A DNA stretch of 64,000 nucleotides. Origin: Teratosphaeria epicoccoides. Taxonomy: Eukaryota; Ascomycota; Dothideomycetes; Mycosphaerellales; Teratosphaeriaceae. This document shows, piece by piece, positions 54,577-64,000 of this stretch. The translations under genes were made by a program, and so were the position numbers. Under the pieces are notes generated by a model that was given only the letters and a program-made list of their open reading frames with translations, was not told where the DNA came from and did no database searches. The stretch covers positions 310,001 to 374,000 of the forward strand of contig JADDMT010000007.1 in NCBI GenBank assembly GCA_021401465.1, given 5' to 3'. The number at the start of each line of letters is the position of its first letter. Position 1 is the stretch's first letter.

Positions 54577-55875
54577 GCTGCTTCGATACCCTCTGCGACT
54601 TCTTTGCTTCGCTGAAGGAGTCAATATAAAGTTTGATACAGGGGTTGAAGGCAAACCAGATCCTGAAAAAAAGGATATGTGATGCGAGCGAGGAGTTTTC
54701 GGTCGGAGTACGTAAGGAATATCTTGAATCTGCCTCGTCAGTCAATCATGCCAAGATCTAGTGGAATGTCAAGATGAAATTTCATCGGAGAAGACGCTCG
54801 TCAAGACGAATGACCCCGGAGAAGTCAAAGCATCAGAGCCGTTTCCTTCAGCATCGGCTTCCTTCACCGCCTGACTTGCCAAGTCTGCCGGGAGTCGCGT
54901 GCCAGCGAGTGTACTGCTGGATCGTAATCGCTATCTAAGTACGTACTTCGGTCCTATCCGGTCCTTCACATTGCACAAGTACCATCTTTCCATCGGTGAC
55001 GCTCCAGTCCGTCTGACAATTCGTTGTGCCACGAGCACTGTATGCTCGCCTGCAGCTGGCAGACTTTCCGTCTCCATGTCACGTTTTGGAGAAGCGATCT
55101 AATAGCTCTACTCCTTGCCTCTGTTGACAGAATGTTAAAGCGTGAGGCGCCACGAAGATGGCAGATCAAGCAAGAGGAGGTCCAAATGGAGGCTGATGAT
55201 AAAGGCACTGTGTTCAGAAGGCATTCTGGCTTGGCCAAAAGTTCACGGGAAGCCACTCGAAGATGATCATGGTAGCTTGACACAGTGTCCTTTCGAGGGC
55301 GATGAGTATCCAGTGGTGCGACGAACAAGCAGACCTGACTACCCGCATAGACTGCCACTTTTCACTGCTCTAGTCCACGTGCTGATCGTGATCAAGCGAA
55401 GGACCAGATTAGAATACCTTATGATCGAGACCGCACCCGTAGTCAATGATCCAATCGCGTCAAACAGTACAGGTATCACGAGCCTATCGAGATGGCAGCT
55501 GACGTAGACTTAAGTCATGGAAATTATGGCGTTATGCTGGTACTCCCATAGATTCAGATCTTCAAGCAGGGATTTCCTAACTTCCATCTTCATGTCCATG
55601 TATACGAGTGCGATGGACGATCACAGCTACCCTTCCTTACTCCGGGCCTCGGTCCCCACTTCAAGTCGGCTGAAGCGACCTTGTTGCCGGAAGCGAGTTT
55701 CCAACATAAAGTAGCATCAGATCCAAGTCATCCTCTATGGATATATCCCATCCCATCCCAAATTGCTGGATACTGATAGGCACGCGAGACCAAGAAGCCT
55801 ACACCTGAAGCCAACCCGAGATCCTGGCCAGCGCATCTAATCCAAAACTGGGGACCACACTGTGACGTATCAAGC
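54577..55875. other. 1.3-kb intergenic, nothing recognised
   Basis: Between the lipase and the nitronate monooxygenase gene. Frames up to 130 codons, none with features. Confidence 0.45.
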
Positions 55876-56973
55876 ATGGGCGACACATACGGCCTCCAGC
55901 CCTCGACCAGGGCAAATCGCCCTGTACTCAAAACACCGATATGTGAGCTTCTTGGGATCGAATACCCAATCATGCTTGCCGGCATGGCTCGCACATCCTC
56001 CGGTCCCCTAGCGGCCGCTGTGTCCAATGCTGGCGGCCTCGGCGTTATCGGAGGTCTGGGGTACACGCCTGATCAACTTCGTGCAATCATTCACGAGATC
56101 AAAGAGAATTTGAGCGACAAGAGCCTGCCGTTTGGCGTGGATTTGGCGTTGCCGCAGGTTGGCGGCAGTGCAAGGAAGACGAACCACGACTACACGCACG
56201 GACAGCTGGATGACTTGATCACTGTGACTATTGAGGAGGGCGCAAGGCTGTTCGTGAGTGCGGTAGGTGTGCCACCGCCGCATGTAATCAAGAGGCTGCA
56301 TGAAGCGGGCATTCTGATCATGAACATGGTTGGGCATCCAAAGCACGCGCACAAAGCTTTGCAGGCTGGTGTAGATATCGTGTGTGCACAAGGTGGTGAG
56401 GGTGGAGGTCACACAGGTGATATTGCGACCAGCATCTTGATCCCGAGTGTCGTGGATGTGGCGAGGCAATATCAGAGCCCGTTGACCGGCAAGCCAGCCA
56501 TGGTGATCGCAGCAGGCGGTATCTACAACGGGCGATCGCTCGCCGCTTCGCTCTCGTATGGTGCAGTCGGTGTGTGGGTCGGGACGAGATTTGTGGCTTC
56601 GAAAGAGGCTGGATGCTCTCAGCTTCATAAAGAAGCTGTGGTCTCTGCCGCCTTCGAGGACACACTTCGCACACTAGTAGTATCCGGCCGTCCGCTTCGA
56701 GTCCGCCTGAACGATTACATCAAGTCTTGGGAGCAGGACAGACCAGAAGAGGTGAAGAGGTTATGTGAAAGCGGCGTGGTGCCGTTAGAAAAGGATATGG
56801 ACGAGGATAAAGAAGTTGATATCCCATTCTTGATGGGTCAGGTTGCGGGGGCGATCAGGGAGATCCAGCCTGCGGGTCAAATCCTGGAGGAGATGGTCAG
56901 TGAGGCTGTTAATATCATGCATGAGCAGCAGGCGTATCTCAATGGCGGGACAGGACGGACCAGTAAGCTGTAG
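55876..56973 (+). CDS. nitronate monooxygenase (2-nitropropane dioxygenase family)
   Basis: Intronless, 365 residues, normal family length. The FMN-binding TIM barrel shows TPICELLGIEYPIMLAGMAR, SNAGGLGVIGGLGYTPDQ, then GVDIVCAQGGEGGGHTGDIA and VIAAGGIYNGRSLAASLSYG. AVGVWVGTRFVASKEA contacts the flavin phosphate. A His follows the GGEGGG loop (GGGHTGD), the position used for the catalytic base in class I enzymes. It oxidises alkyl nitronates such as propionate 3-nitronate, a plant toxin, to less harmful products without external cofactors other than FMN. It lies between a lipase and a decayed 2EXR-like gene, so no operon-like logic is implied. Confidence 0.93.
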   Translation: MGDTYGLQPSTRANRPVLKTPICELLGIEYPIMLAGMARTSSGPLAAAVSNAGGLGVIGGLGYTPDQLRAIIHEIKENLSDKSLPFGVDLALPQVGGSARKTNHDYTHGQLDDLITVTIEEGARLFVSAVGVPPPHVIKRLHEAGILIMNMVGHPKHAHKALQAGVDIVCAQGGEGGGHTGDIATSILIPSVVDVARQYQSPLTGKPAMVIAAGGIYNGRSLAASLSYGAVGVWVGTRFVASKEAGCSQLHKEAVVSAAFEDTLRTLVVSGRPLRVRLNDYIKSWEQDRPEEVKRLCESGVVPLEKDMDEDKEVDIPFLMGQVAGAIREIQPAGQILEEMVSEAVNIMHEQQAYLNGGTGRTSKL

Positions 56974-57315
56974 CTGCTGTGTCATCTGCCTGTGCAGCTG
57001 TCTGGTGACTTTCCCCGAAAATCCTCATATTCAGCATGCGAATGCGGCGACCTCGATTGTTGAGCCAGCCAAAGTCGAGATGGTGGGACTGTTGATTACT
57101 GCCAAGCCCTCGCGAAGTCCTCTTGAACGTAGCAGACTCGCGATATATGCTAGCGCCTCGTAGACAGAGATGCCACCATGCTCAAATCGGGTCTTGTATA
57201 TCTTGACGCTTTTCTCCGGCGGCGCCCGCGAGACCAATGTGGGGTTTTCACGCAGTTCACATTTCCCTGCAGTCAATGCTTGATGGAGGCACAGTCTGCT
57301 TCGTAGAGACTCCAG

Positions 57316-57794
57316 TCAAGCGTCAATACCGGACCTGCCAGTTGCAGGCACCCGGACTTGCATTTCCGCGTGCCATTGAATGGTGCGGTGCGCTTCCTGG
57401 AGGCTTAATGGACAGCCACTATCTAGTCCGTAGGCGCACAATAGATCCAGGACCGCGAAAGAGTCGCATCCCTGTGCATGCACTCGCAGCTTGACTTCGA
57501 TACTTGCACCACGCAAAAAGCCGTGTAAGGACCTCACGGCTCGCACTGACATTGGCCTACGGACCACCTCCCAGAAGTGTCGGTGCCGTAGATTTTCGCG
57601 TATATAGACGGCTCTTGCTTCTTCGCCAACTTGCTGAGGAGGTTCAGAGCGAGGCCGAACATTGGGGATCGCAAGTCGAACAGCAAAGGACTGACTCGCA
57701 CGACTACTGGGCGCCAAACGAGGAGAGCTTCAGAACAAATCCTTTTGCGGAGCTCAAGAGGGAGGTCCAAGAGACGAAAGTGTTGCTTCATCAT
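57316..57794 (-). pseudogene. frameshifted 2EXR/F-box-like gene
   Basis: Starts MMKQHFRLLDLPLELRKRIC, the usual head of fungal 2EXR/F-box-like proteins, and continues to FGLALNLLSK near 57640. There the conserved second block appears one frame over (QQVGEEARAVYIRENLRHRH, then FWEVVRRPMSVRAVRSLHGF) and runs to the stop at 57316. The two blocks abut, leaving no room for an intron, so a single-base indel is the simple explanation. A sequencing or assembly error would look the same. It is on the same strand as the intact 2EXR-like gene about 7.4 kb away but is not closely similar to it. Confidence 0.6.
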
Positions 57795-58632
57795 ACTTTA
57801 TGGTACCGTCGGTTGTAGCAGCTGCTGTACGAGTGCTCCGAGGTCAAAGAAAGATCCCGGCAAAGATTGTCTAGCCTTGAGATGTCAAGGCACTGGTGCG
57901 GAAAGTGAATAATTTGCAGTGCGCTCGCAATGCTTGGAGCCCTCCCGCGAGCTGTACATATTTGCTTACGTTCCGACATACTGTGCCTGTCAGGTGGCTG
58001 CTGGAGGTAAGCACCGGTTTCCTTCCACATCAATCCAATCTATGCTATTCTGCATCAATACCGCTCCAACCGGGAATGCCTGCTTTGCACTCTGCCAGTG
58101 CAACAGTCGACAAACTATCTGCAGGCGGAGGCCACCTTCTTTGGTACGGACCACGCGTGCCGGCTTCAGAGAGTCTCGCACGACCGCTGAGTTCGAACGA
58201 CGAGCCATATATCGGCATCGCGCAGGCGTCGAAGGGCAGGAGCGTACAGATCTCGAAGAGCAGCAGTTGATGCATTATTGTAAGAAGTCGTTGGAATCGA
58301 CTTGCTACAAAGAGCGCGAGCCCACACCTTGCCGTTCTCGGCGTGGCCTCCTATTCGTTCGCGACCGCAGCGCGTAAGCCTTTCTCCACCCTCATCCATC
58401 TGCCGTTTCTGAAAGGAACAAGTCAAACCCGGCATTGAAAGAGCGCCGAGATTGAGGTCGTAAGATGGCGCAGGATAAGAAGCTGCCCAGTGGCCCGTGG
58501 GCCTGGTGCCTTCGCAAGTATCATCCATCCCCAGCCAGATTCAACCCGCATCTTCTTCAGCTTCAGTGTGACTTGTCTGTGGCCCCGCTATCACAGACGA
58601 GGAGACGGCGGGAGCGGTGATCTTCTGTTAAC
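57795..58632. other. intergenic, nothing recognised
   Basis: About 840 bp upstream of the FAD monooxygenase. A 152-codon frame at 57919-58377 has many Cys and Arg but no signal peptide or domain. Confidence 0.4.
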
Positions 58633-59964
58633 ATGGCACCCAAACATGTCTTGGAGCTGGACATTGCCGTCATCGGCGCTGGTATGGGCGGCCTAGCCAC
58701 CGCCTTGGCCTTGGCAAAGCAGGGCTTTAGAAACATCGACGTCTACGAGACCGCATCAAATCTAGGATTTGTAGGCGCCGGCATTCAGCTAGCACCGAAC
58801 ATGGCCCGTATTCTGGACAGACTTGGGGTATGGAAGGACATTGAGCGGGAAGCAGTCGACCTCAAGGACACGAGTATACGGCAAGGATCAACGAATAAAG
58901 AACTTGGCTATGTTGATTTGAATTACATCCGAAAGACCTACGACTTCTCACATATGGTCGGCCATCGCGCGTCGCTGGCTGGCTTTTTATACGAAGGCTG
59001 CAAAACGGAGAAGGCCATCAAATTCCACTTTGCAACATCAGCAGGCGAGATCAAGTCCTTTGGCCCACGACCAACCTTCAGAGCCATCCCTCGGGAAGGT
59101 GAACCCTTTCAAGTCGAGGCCGACGTCTTACTGGCCGCCGATGGAGTCAAATCAGCAATCCGCGACCAAATGCTACGACTAAACAATATCCACGCCAAGA
59201 TCATTGACACCGGCCAGGCAGCTTACCGCATCATGCTCAAGCGAGAGGACATGGAGAAGGATCCCGAGCTGCTGGAACTCATTGACCGTGAATCTGTCAC
59301 ACGATGGATTGGCGAGAAGAGGCATATCATCGCGTACCCTGTCGACAGCAAGAACATCTACAACCTGAGTACGGTACAGCCGGATCTCAACTTTGCGGCT
59401 GCGCCTTCGGCGACGTACACTACGAAGGGTAGCAAGCCGCAAATGATGGAGGTATTTGGCGATTTCTGCCCAATGGTCAAGCGCATGCTTGACATGGTAC
59501 CAGATGGCGAGGTATGCGAATGGAAGCTCAGAGTGCATGAGCCTTTGCCATTCTGGGTGCAAGACCAAACAGCGCTGGTCGGTGACGCCTGTCATCCCAC
59601 TCTTCCTCACTTGGCGCAAGGAGCTGCACAAGCTATCGAGGATGGTGCGGTCATCGCCATTGCCCTCAGCAAGCTGCCAGAGGTGACACCGGAGGCGATC
59701 AACAAAGCTTTGAGGGTGTACGAGGAGGTGCGAAAGGACCGAGCGTATACATTGGTAGAGCTGGCGGCAGCGTCAGGTAGGGCCATGCACTTGGGTGAAG
59801 GGGCGGCGAAGGAGGAGCGTGACCGGCAATTCGCGGCATTGAAGAACAGGAAGGGTCCTGTACCTGACAAGTGGGCGGATGCTGATGTGCAAAAGATGAT
59901 CTATGGCCAAGATGTCATGAAGATTACCGAGGCTGACTTCGACACGATTTATGCTAGGTTGTAG
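58633..59964 (+). CDS. FAD-dependent aromatic hydroxylase, salicylate hydroxylase-like
   Basis: Intronless, 443 residues. The N-terminal Rossmann motif DIAVIGAGMGGLATALALAK (GXGXXG) is at residues about 9-28, with Glu after strand 2 (DVYETASNLG) for the FAD ribose. GAGIQLAPNMARILDRLG is typical of the salicylate hydroxylase branch. The DG motif is LLAADGVKSAIR and the GD motif is ALVGDACHPTLPHLAQGAAQ, followed by AIEDGAVIAIAL. These group A flavin monooxygenases use NAD(P)H and O2 to hydroxylate aromatic acids, often with decarboxylation. The substrate is not resolvable. There is no signal peptide, so it is cytosolic. It runs convergently into a SidJ-like esterase gene with 78 bp between stops. 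Confidence 0.92.
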   Translation: MAPKHVLELDIAVIGAGMGGLATALALAKQGFRNIDVYETASNLGFVGAGIQLAPNMARILDRLGVWKDIEREAVDLKDTSIRQGSTNKELGYVDLNYIRKTYDFSHMVGHRASLAGFLYEGCKTEKAIKFHFATSAGEIKSFGPRPTFRAIPREGEPFQVEADVLLAADGVKSAIRDQMLRLNNIHAKIIDTGQAAYRIMLKREDMEKDPELLELIDRESVTRWIGEKRHIIAYPVDSKNIYNLSTVQPDLNFAAAPSATYTTKGSKPQMMEVFGDFCPMVKRMLDMVPDGEVCEWKLRVHEPLPFWVQDQTALVGDACHPTLPHLAQGAAQAIEDGAVIAIALSKLPEVTPEAINKALRVYEEVRKDRAYTLVELAAASGRAMHLGEGAAKEERDRQFAALKNRKGPVPDKWADADVQKMIYGQDVMKITEADFDTIYARL

Positions 59965-60042
59965 TCGTAGCATAATAATGTGAAGCGGTCTGCGGATTCA
60001 ATCCACAGGAGCTTGGATAGTACCTATGGGGACCAAGTCTCG

Positions 60043-61017
60043 CTAGATCTTGGCGGGTCCTTGAATGCCGAAGTCGCCATTGTCCAGTCGGCCAATAAAG
60101 CTGACCACGCGAGCAACAAGATCACGCACGACATGCTCCTCATTATCGTTCAAGTTGTGCGTGGCGTCCGGCACAATACTACCGTTGGCACGATCAACCT
60201 TCCCACCGCCTTCCTCGGTGGCTTTTATCCAGCGATATACCAGCGTGTCCTTATTGACCGAATCTGGAATCGAAGGGTCTGCACCGCCCTCAAGGATTAG
60301 CAGTGGCGTGGTGGGAGGCAGCTTGCCAAATGTAGACTTCAGTCTCTCGTCTGCGAGGTCGCTCGAGAAGTAATCATCTGCGCCGCTGTGAGTGGGTCCC
60401 GGCGAAGCCACGTCGAGCCATCGTTTTGCAGTGATCGCCATACGGCCGAAGACCGGTTTTGTCAGCCTGCTGGGAAGCGCGTCGTCCTTGTGCCCTTCTC
60501 TGCACGTCTTCAACGCCAATTGGTTCACCTCGTCCATGTGTGCTTTGGGCAGCTCATCCTCTAGAGCCTCGCGGTCTGATACAGGAGCTTGCAGTATCAC
60601 TCCATTGACATGTGGCCTCTGGTCCGCCTTTGCGCCCACGACGTACTCCATACAGTCTTGACAGCCGGTGCTGTGTCCCATGATCACAACTTTGCCATTG
60701 GGCCGATCTTTCTTGAAGTATGCCACGATCTTGCCCAGTTCTTCCGCGTCCCGAGCTATGCTGGACACGCCCCAGCTCTTACCAGCTGAGCTCAATGATG
60801 TTGTAGCCAGACTCCAGTTGGATCCCAGCGCTTTGGCAATCTCAAACGGATATTGGACCGACATGAAAGTGTCAAACATGCCGCCCGTCCATACTAGGGT
60901 GTTGGTATCCTGAGACTGGACTAGCGGTTTCGTGGGCTCAAAAGCTGCAAGGTCTGGGGGGATGTAGTGAAGTGTTCCTGGAACGCCATGTGCTGCCGGC
61001 CACGAGTCGTCATCCAT
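60043..61017 (-). CDS. alpha/beta hydrolase, DUF1749 / SidJ-like
   Basis: 324 residues from Met at 61017 (MDDDSWPAAHGVPGTLHYIP). The open frame extends to 61191, but that extra N-terminus looks non-conserved. The family blocks are NTLVWTGGMFDTFMSVQYPF and WSLATTSLSSAGKSWGVSSI, the nucleophile elbow KVVIMGHSTGCQDCMEYVVG with Ser in GHSTG, then VNGVILQAPVSDREAL. PLLILEGGADPSIPDSVNKD (acid) and IVPDATHNLNDN (His) complete the triad. The family includes SidJ, which hydrolyses the fungal siderophore triacetylfusarinine C to release iron, but many members have unknown substrates. No other siderophore gene is in this window. It is divergent from another alpha/beta hydrolase. Confidence 0.87.
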   Translation of the reverse strand: MDDDSWPAAHGVPGTLHYIPPDLAAFEPTKPLVQSQDTNTLVWTGGMFDTFMSVQYPFEIAKALGSNWSLATTSLSSAGKSWGVSSIARDAEELGKIVAYFKKDRPNGKVVIMGHSTGCQDCMEYVVGAKADQRPHVNGVILQAPVSDREALEDELPKAHMDEVNQLALKTCREGHKDDALPSRLTKPVFGRMAITAKRWLDVASPGPTHSGADDYFSSDLADERLKSTFGKLPPTTPLLILEGGADPSIPDSVNKDTLVYRWIKATEEGGGKVDRANGSIVPDATHNLNDNEEHVVRDLVARVVSFIGRLDNGDFGIQGPAKI

Positions 61018-61468
61018 TTCGTCTTCGAGTGGCTCGTCAGCTTCACAGGGATTGAGCAGAGGATGGGAGGAAAAGCGCTCAGCAGTTTGATTGAGAGAAT
61101 TGTGATAGCGGCGAAAGCGGCCGTAATAGCTACCCAGGTCCACTGCATCATGCAGCGGGCTAGGCGAGATCTGTCCGCAGTACACAAGCAAAAGACTGCT
61201 CCAAGCGAAATATACTTACGTTGTTCGATTGGCTGCTACGAATTTCACAAAACCTGACACTATCAAAGTCATGTCCAAGGAGTCAACAAAAAGTCAGCAA
61301 AGTTGACGACGATGTTTGATCCGTCCATGGTTCTACTTCGCGCTAGCCATCAGCTAGCTCTCGAGCTACGATATCCAACCGAATCGCTTGAATCGGGACC
61401 ATATTGTTATCGCGTTTGAAGCCGGAATGTTCTTGCTGCGCCATACAGGATCCGAGGAACTATGTGAG
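61018..61468. promoter_or_regulatory. divergent promoter between two alpha/beta hydrolase genes
   Basis: 451 bp between the preferred start codons. Earlier in-frame ATGs exist for both genes (61191 and 61388), which would shrink the interval to about 200 bp. Confidence 0.4.
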
Positions 61469-62353
61469 ATGGCCCGTAAAAGGAAAGTGGAGCCACAAGA
61501 CCAGGACGACGGACATGTCAGAGACAAGCCGGAAGATGCGAATCATTCTGTGCTTGGCGGTATGAGAGGAGGCTACCGGACTGATGGAGAGGACGCAGAG
61601 GAACCAGGGGTCGGGCAATATAAAGTGCCTTACAATGATAAAGCAATCATTTGCGAACAACGAGGTGGAACCGCGCAGCTATCCCTAATCTTTACCCATG
61701 GAGCCGGTGGCGGCATTGCGAATCCAGCAACGAAAGAGTTCGCCAATGGCTTTGCAGACGTTTCAACTATCGTCTGTTTTCAAGGCACCATGAATCTGCA
61801 GAATCGAGTCAAGACCTTCCATGCAGTCATGGAGCATGAGCAGTTCAATTTCGCCCTCGGAGGCCGATCTATGGGTGCTCGAGCGGCTGCCATTGCTGCG
61901 ACGCAGAAGGAAGGGAAGGTCAAGGCTCTGGTGCTTGTCAGCTTTCCGTTGGTCGGTGGCAAGAAAGGAGAAAGTCGCGAGCAGGTGTTACTTGATCTGC
62001 TTGAGGATGTTGAGGTGCTGTTTGTGAATGGAGGTGATGATGCTCAGTGCGATCTACCTCATCTGCGGAAGGTGATGGCAAGGATGTCGGCGCGAAGCTG
62101 GCTATGCGAAGTGAAGGGTGCCGATCATGGTATGTGCTGGAAGCCGAAAGGCTCGGTGGCGGCCATGCGGCGCAAGACTGGTGAGATTGCTGCAGAGTGG
62201 CTGAGGCAGCGGGACCAGGATCGGCGGTATTGCTGTGTGGAATCGGATGACGAAGTTGCAGATGTACGGGTTGCGGGCTGGAAGAAGGATGACCAGATTG
62301 GAGGAAATGATCAGCAGCAAGAGCCGAAGACCAAGAAGCGGAAGAAAGGCTAA
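61469..62353 (+). CDS. KANSL3/TEX30-type alpha/beta hydrolase-like protein
   Basis: 294 residues from ATG 61469 (MARKRKVEPQDQDDGHVRD); an in-frame ATG 81 bp upstream at 61388 is less likely because the basic nuclear-type N-terminus begins at the former. The hydrolase-like core has LSLIFTHGAGGGIANPATKE, then FALGGRSMGARAAAIAATQ with the nucleophile-position Ser in GRSMG. ALVLVSFPLVGGKKG, VLFVNGGDDAQCD and KGADHGMCWKP follow, the last with the His. The family (Pfam-type KANL3/Tex30) includes a subunit of the animal NSL histone acetyltransferase complex; enzymatic activity is unproven. Both ends are strongly basic (ends PKTKKRKKG), suggesting a nuclear protein. Confidence 0.82.
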   Translation: MARKRKVEPQDQDDGHVRDKPEDANHSVLGGMRGGYRTDGEDAEEPGVGQYKVPYNDKAIICEQRGGTAQLSLIFTHGAGGGIANPATKEFANGFADVSTIVCFQGTMNLQNRVKTFHAVMEHEQFNFALGGRSMGARAAAIAATQKEGKVKALVLVSFPLVGGKKGESREQVLLDLLEDVEVLFVNGGDDAQCDLPHLRKVMARMSARSWLCEVKGADHGMCWKPKGSVAAMRRKTGEIAAEWLRQRDQDRRYCCVESDDEVADVRVAGWKKDDQIGGNDQQQEPKTKKRKKG

Positions 62354-62674
62354 TCTCGAAGCTCTTGATCGCAAATCTTTCCACAAAATGTGATTACTAG
62401 ACTCGAGACCTACGCCTAGCCCGCAAGCCATAACCCGCTTCACGAAACACATGTATGCGACATGGTAACAATCGCTTTGCTCTGCCGCCCCGTGTCGTCC
62501 ACCCTTCACTCTACGCTATGGCTTTCGCATTGACTTACTGGATGTAGTGCACTGTCCTGGTCTGGATGCCATGATTGAGCGGAAGTGATGGCCTCCTTCA
62601 CAACTGTGCTTGGCGCGGGTGGGTTTCTGCGTTGATGGATATCTTGTCATCCTCAAGACACAAGAAATGCCCTT
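62354..62674. other. intergenic between convergent genes
   Basis: 321 bp between the stops of the KANSL3-like gene and HCR1; both 3' UTRs. Nothing else seen. Confidence 0.5.
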
Positions 62675-63566
62675 TCACATGAAGTCGTCACTGTGGCTCG
62701 AGTCAGCGCATGAACATCTCGACGACAGAAACAACCCGTACGTACTCATCAAGGCCGTCATCACCGTAGTCGAATGTGTCAGCAGTGCTCGTTACATTCC
62801 GGCTCGCATTCAGAGTGGTCTTCGTCTTGGCCGCCTTCGTCTTCTTGCCACCCTTATCAGCTGCCTTCTCCTCCTTCAGCTTCTCATTGCTGAGCGTTGT
62901 GAGCGCAGAAGCGATCTTCTTGATCTGATCGCTAGTCAAATCTTTCGAGATCTGCTTGCAGAACTCTGGCATGAACAAGGCGTATTGAGGCTTCTTGGCG
63001 TTGGCGTTGAGCAGTGGCACAAGCGTCTCGCGGAGCTTCGCGAACTGTTGAGCCGTCTCGGGGGTGAACAGCTTCATGCTGGATAGATCCACGGCGTTGC
63101 CTGGATTCTTGTCGTCGACCACAGTGACAGGCTTAGCGGAACGGTTCGGGTTGATGCCGATATTGCCAAGCATGTCCTCCGCCGCCGCAAGATCGCTGGC
63201 CTGCTCAGTTTGCCGAAGACGCGCCCGCCTCTCAGCCTCGGTCTCTTCCTCTTCGTCGCTCTCCTCAAGCAGACTCTGCTTCTTGGCCATGTTCTGTGCA
63301 ATCTTCTCCTGGAGTCGCTGAGCCTTGCTCTTGTGGTTGGCCCTTGCTTCGGCTTCAGCCTTCGCCTTTGCCTTTGCAGCCATCTCCACCTTCTCGCGCT
63401 CCTCCTCCGAGTCGGGCTCGGCATCCCAATCATCAACTACATCTTCATCCTCTTCGTCCTCGAATTTGCCCCGGCGTGTCGCAACGACAGGCTGCGCTGG
63501 GCCAGAAGACTCGCTGCCGCTCGACTCCTCATCGTCCCAAGAGGTGGGCGCTTTCGACGGCGCCAT
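62675..63566 (-). CDS. HCR1: translation initiation factor eIF3 subunit J (Hcr1)
   Basis: Exons 63566-62746 and 62690-62675 join across a 55-bp intron (GTACGT...CACAG) to give 278 residues. Without splicing the frame would end in an unrelated tail. With splicing it ends GDDGLDDDDFM, the invariant acidic eIF3j terminus. The start is Met 11 of the longer frame (MAPSKAPTSWDDEESSGSES), giving the conserved W-D-D/E motif near the N-terminus. A long charged helix follows (KAQRLQEKIAQNMAKKQSLL), then SMKLFTPETAQQFAKLRETL and YALFMPEFCKQISKDLTSDQ. The protein is a loosely bound eIF3 subunit that promotes 40S binding, subunit recycling and termination. The last coding exon is only 16 nt. Confidence 0.95.
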
Positions 63567-64000
63567 GATTGCGGCGGTTGGTTGCGCGGGGTTCAAGTAA
63601 TGCGTGTGCGGATGGCTTGATGTCCGCAGGATGTGTAGAGGGAAACAGAAGCTGACGAAAGTGCAGACTGAATTTGCGCAAAGGAGTGCGAGAAAGTCGA
63701 ATGTGTCTCAAAGAACATGAACACTGGGCTGATGGGCGACGACTCATGAGTCTTTGGTGGGGTGGTGGAATTAGCGCCTCATGAAGTGCCCGCGACCGGT
63801 GCGCCGTCTTCCTGGCATGTGAACACCATGTCACCGTGCAGCAGCAGCACATGCCGAGATTTTGGGGCCTTCGTGCCTCCCTGTTACATCGCAGCGATAT
63901 CCGCTGCCTAGAGGCGCTCTGTGGGCCGCAGCTCCCTAAGATATTGTGTAGCACTGCAAGCAAGCTTTTGAGGTGAGCAATGTATTGCCATCCTTGGCAC
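63567..64000. other. upstream region of HCR1 to window edge
   Basis: 434 bp containing the HCR1 promoter and leader; an in-frame ATG at 63596 is a possible alternative start. Nothing else recognised. Confidence 0.45.

Overview
This window comes from a filamentous ascomycete (Pezizomycotina). The evidence is spliceosomal introns mostly 45-100 bp long with GTRAGT-type donors, typical ascomycete housekeeping genes, and plant-cell-wall and secreted-protein genes with long gene-free spacers. A Dothideomycete (Mycosphaerellales-like) origin is my inference from gene content and is not proven. I support 22 intact protein genes, one of them cut by the left edge, plus four decayed genes. I saw no rRNA, convincing tRNA, CRISPR array or intact transposon.

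Left part (1-28.7 kb). A C2H2 transcription factor runs off the left edge. A divergent pair follows: a membrane-anchored GH3 glycosidase and a GH79 glucuronidase-like enzyme. Next are RPL36, an Sfk1/DRAM/Frag1 membrane protein, the proteasome subunit PRE7, a decayed Gln-rich gene (14.6-15.8 kb), PNO1, a GT8-like glycosyltransferase, a 943-residue conserved Ser/Pro-rich protein and a small secreted cysteine-rich protein. A second divergent pair joins a proteasome-associated thioredoxin (Txl1/PITH) to a TUG/UBX Cdc48 cofactor.

Middle (28.7-49.5 kb). The Msn2/Seb1 stress regulator sits between gene-free stretches of about 4.0 and 3.3 kb, the first holding a 158-nt polypurine tract and a direct repeat. 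Then come an orphan A-T-R (NRPS-like) reductase divergent from the splicing factor SPP2, a coiled-coil gene with a cysteine-containing C-terminal domain and a wrecked tandem copy, and a single-pass membrane protein with a Cys-rich ectodomain.

Right part (49.5-64 kb). This holds a small 2EXR/F-box-like protein with a C-terminal membrane segment, a six-span membrane protein, a secreted class-3 lipase, a nitronate monooxygenase, a decayed 2EXR-like gene, an FAD monooxygenase, two divergent alpha/beta hydrolases (SidJ-like and KANSL3/TEX30-like) and eIF3j/HCR1.

The most novel signal is the gene family at 43.7-45.2 kb. It has one intact member and two degraded members in this window. All six nonsense codons of the 14.6-kb member are one C-to-T change from Gln or Arg codons, which fits repeat-induced point mutation (RIP) or a similar process. 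The window also shows two functional pairings through shared promoters: two extracellular glycosidases, and two proteasome/Cdc48 factors.
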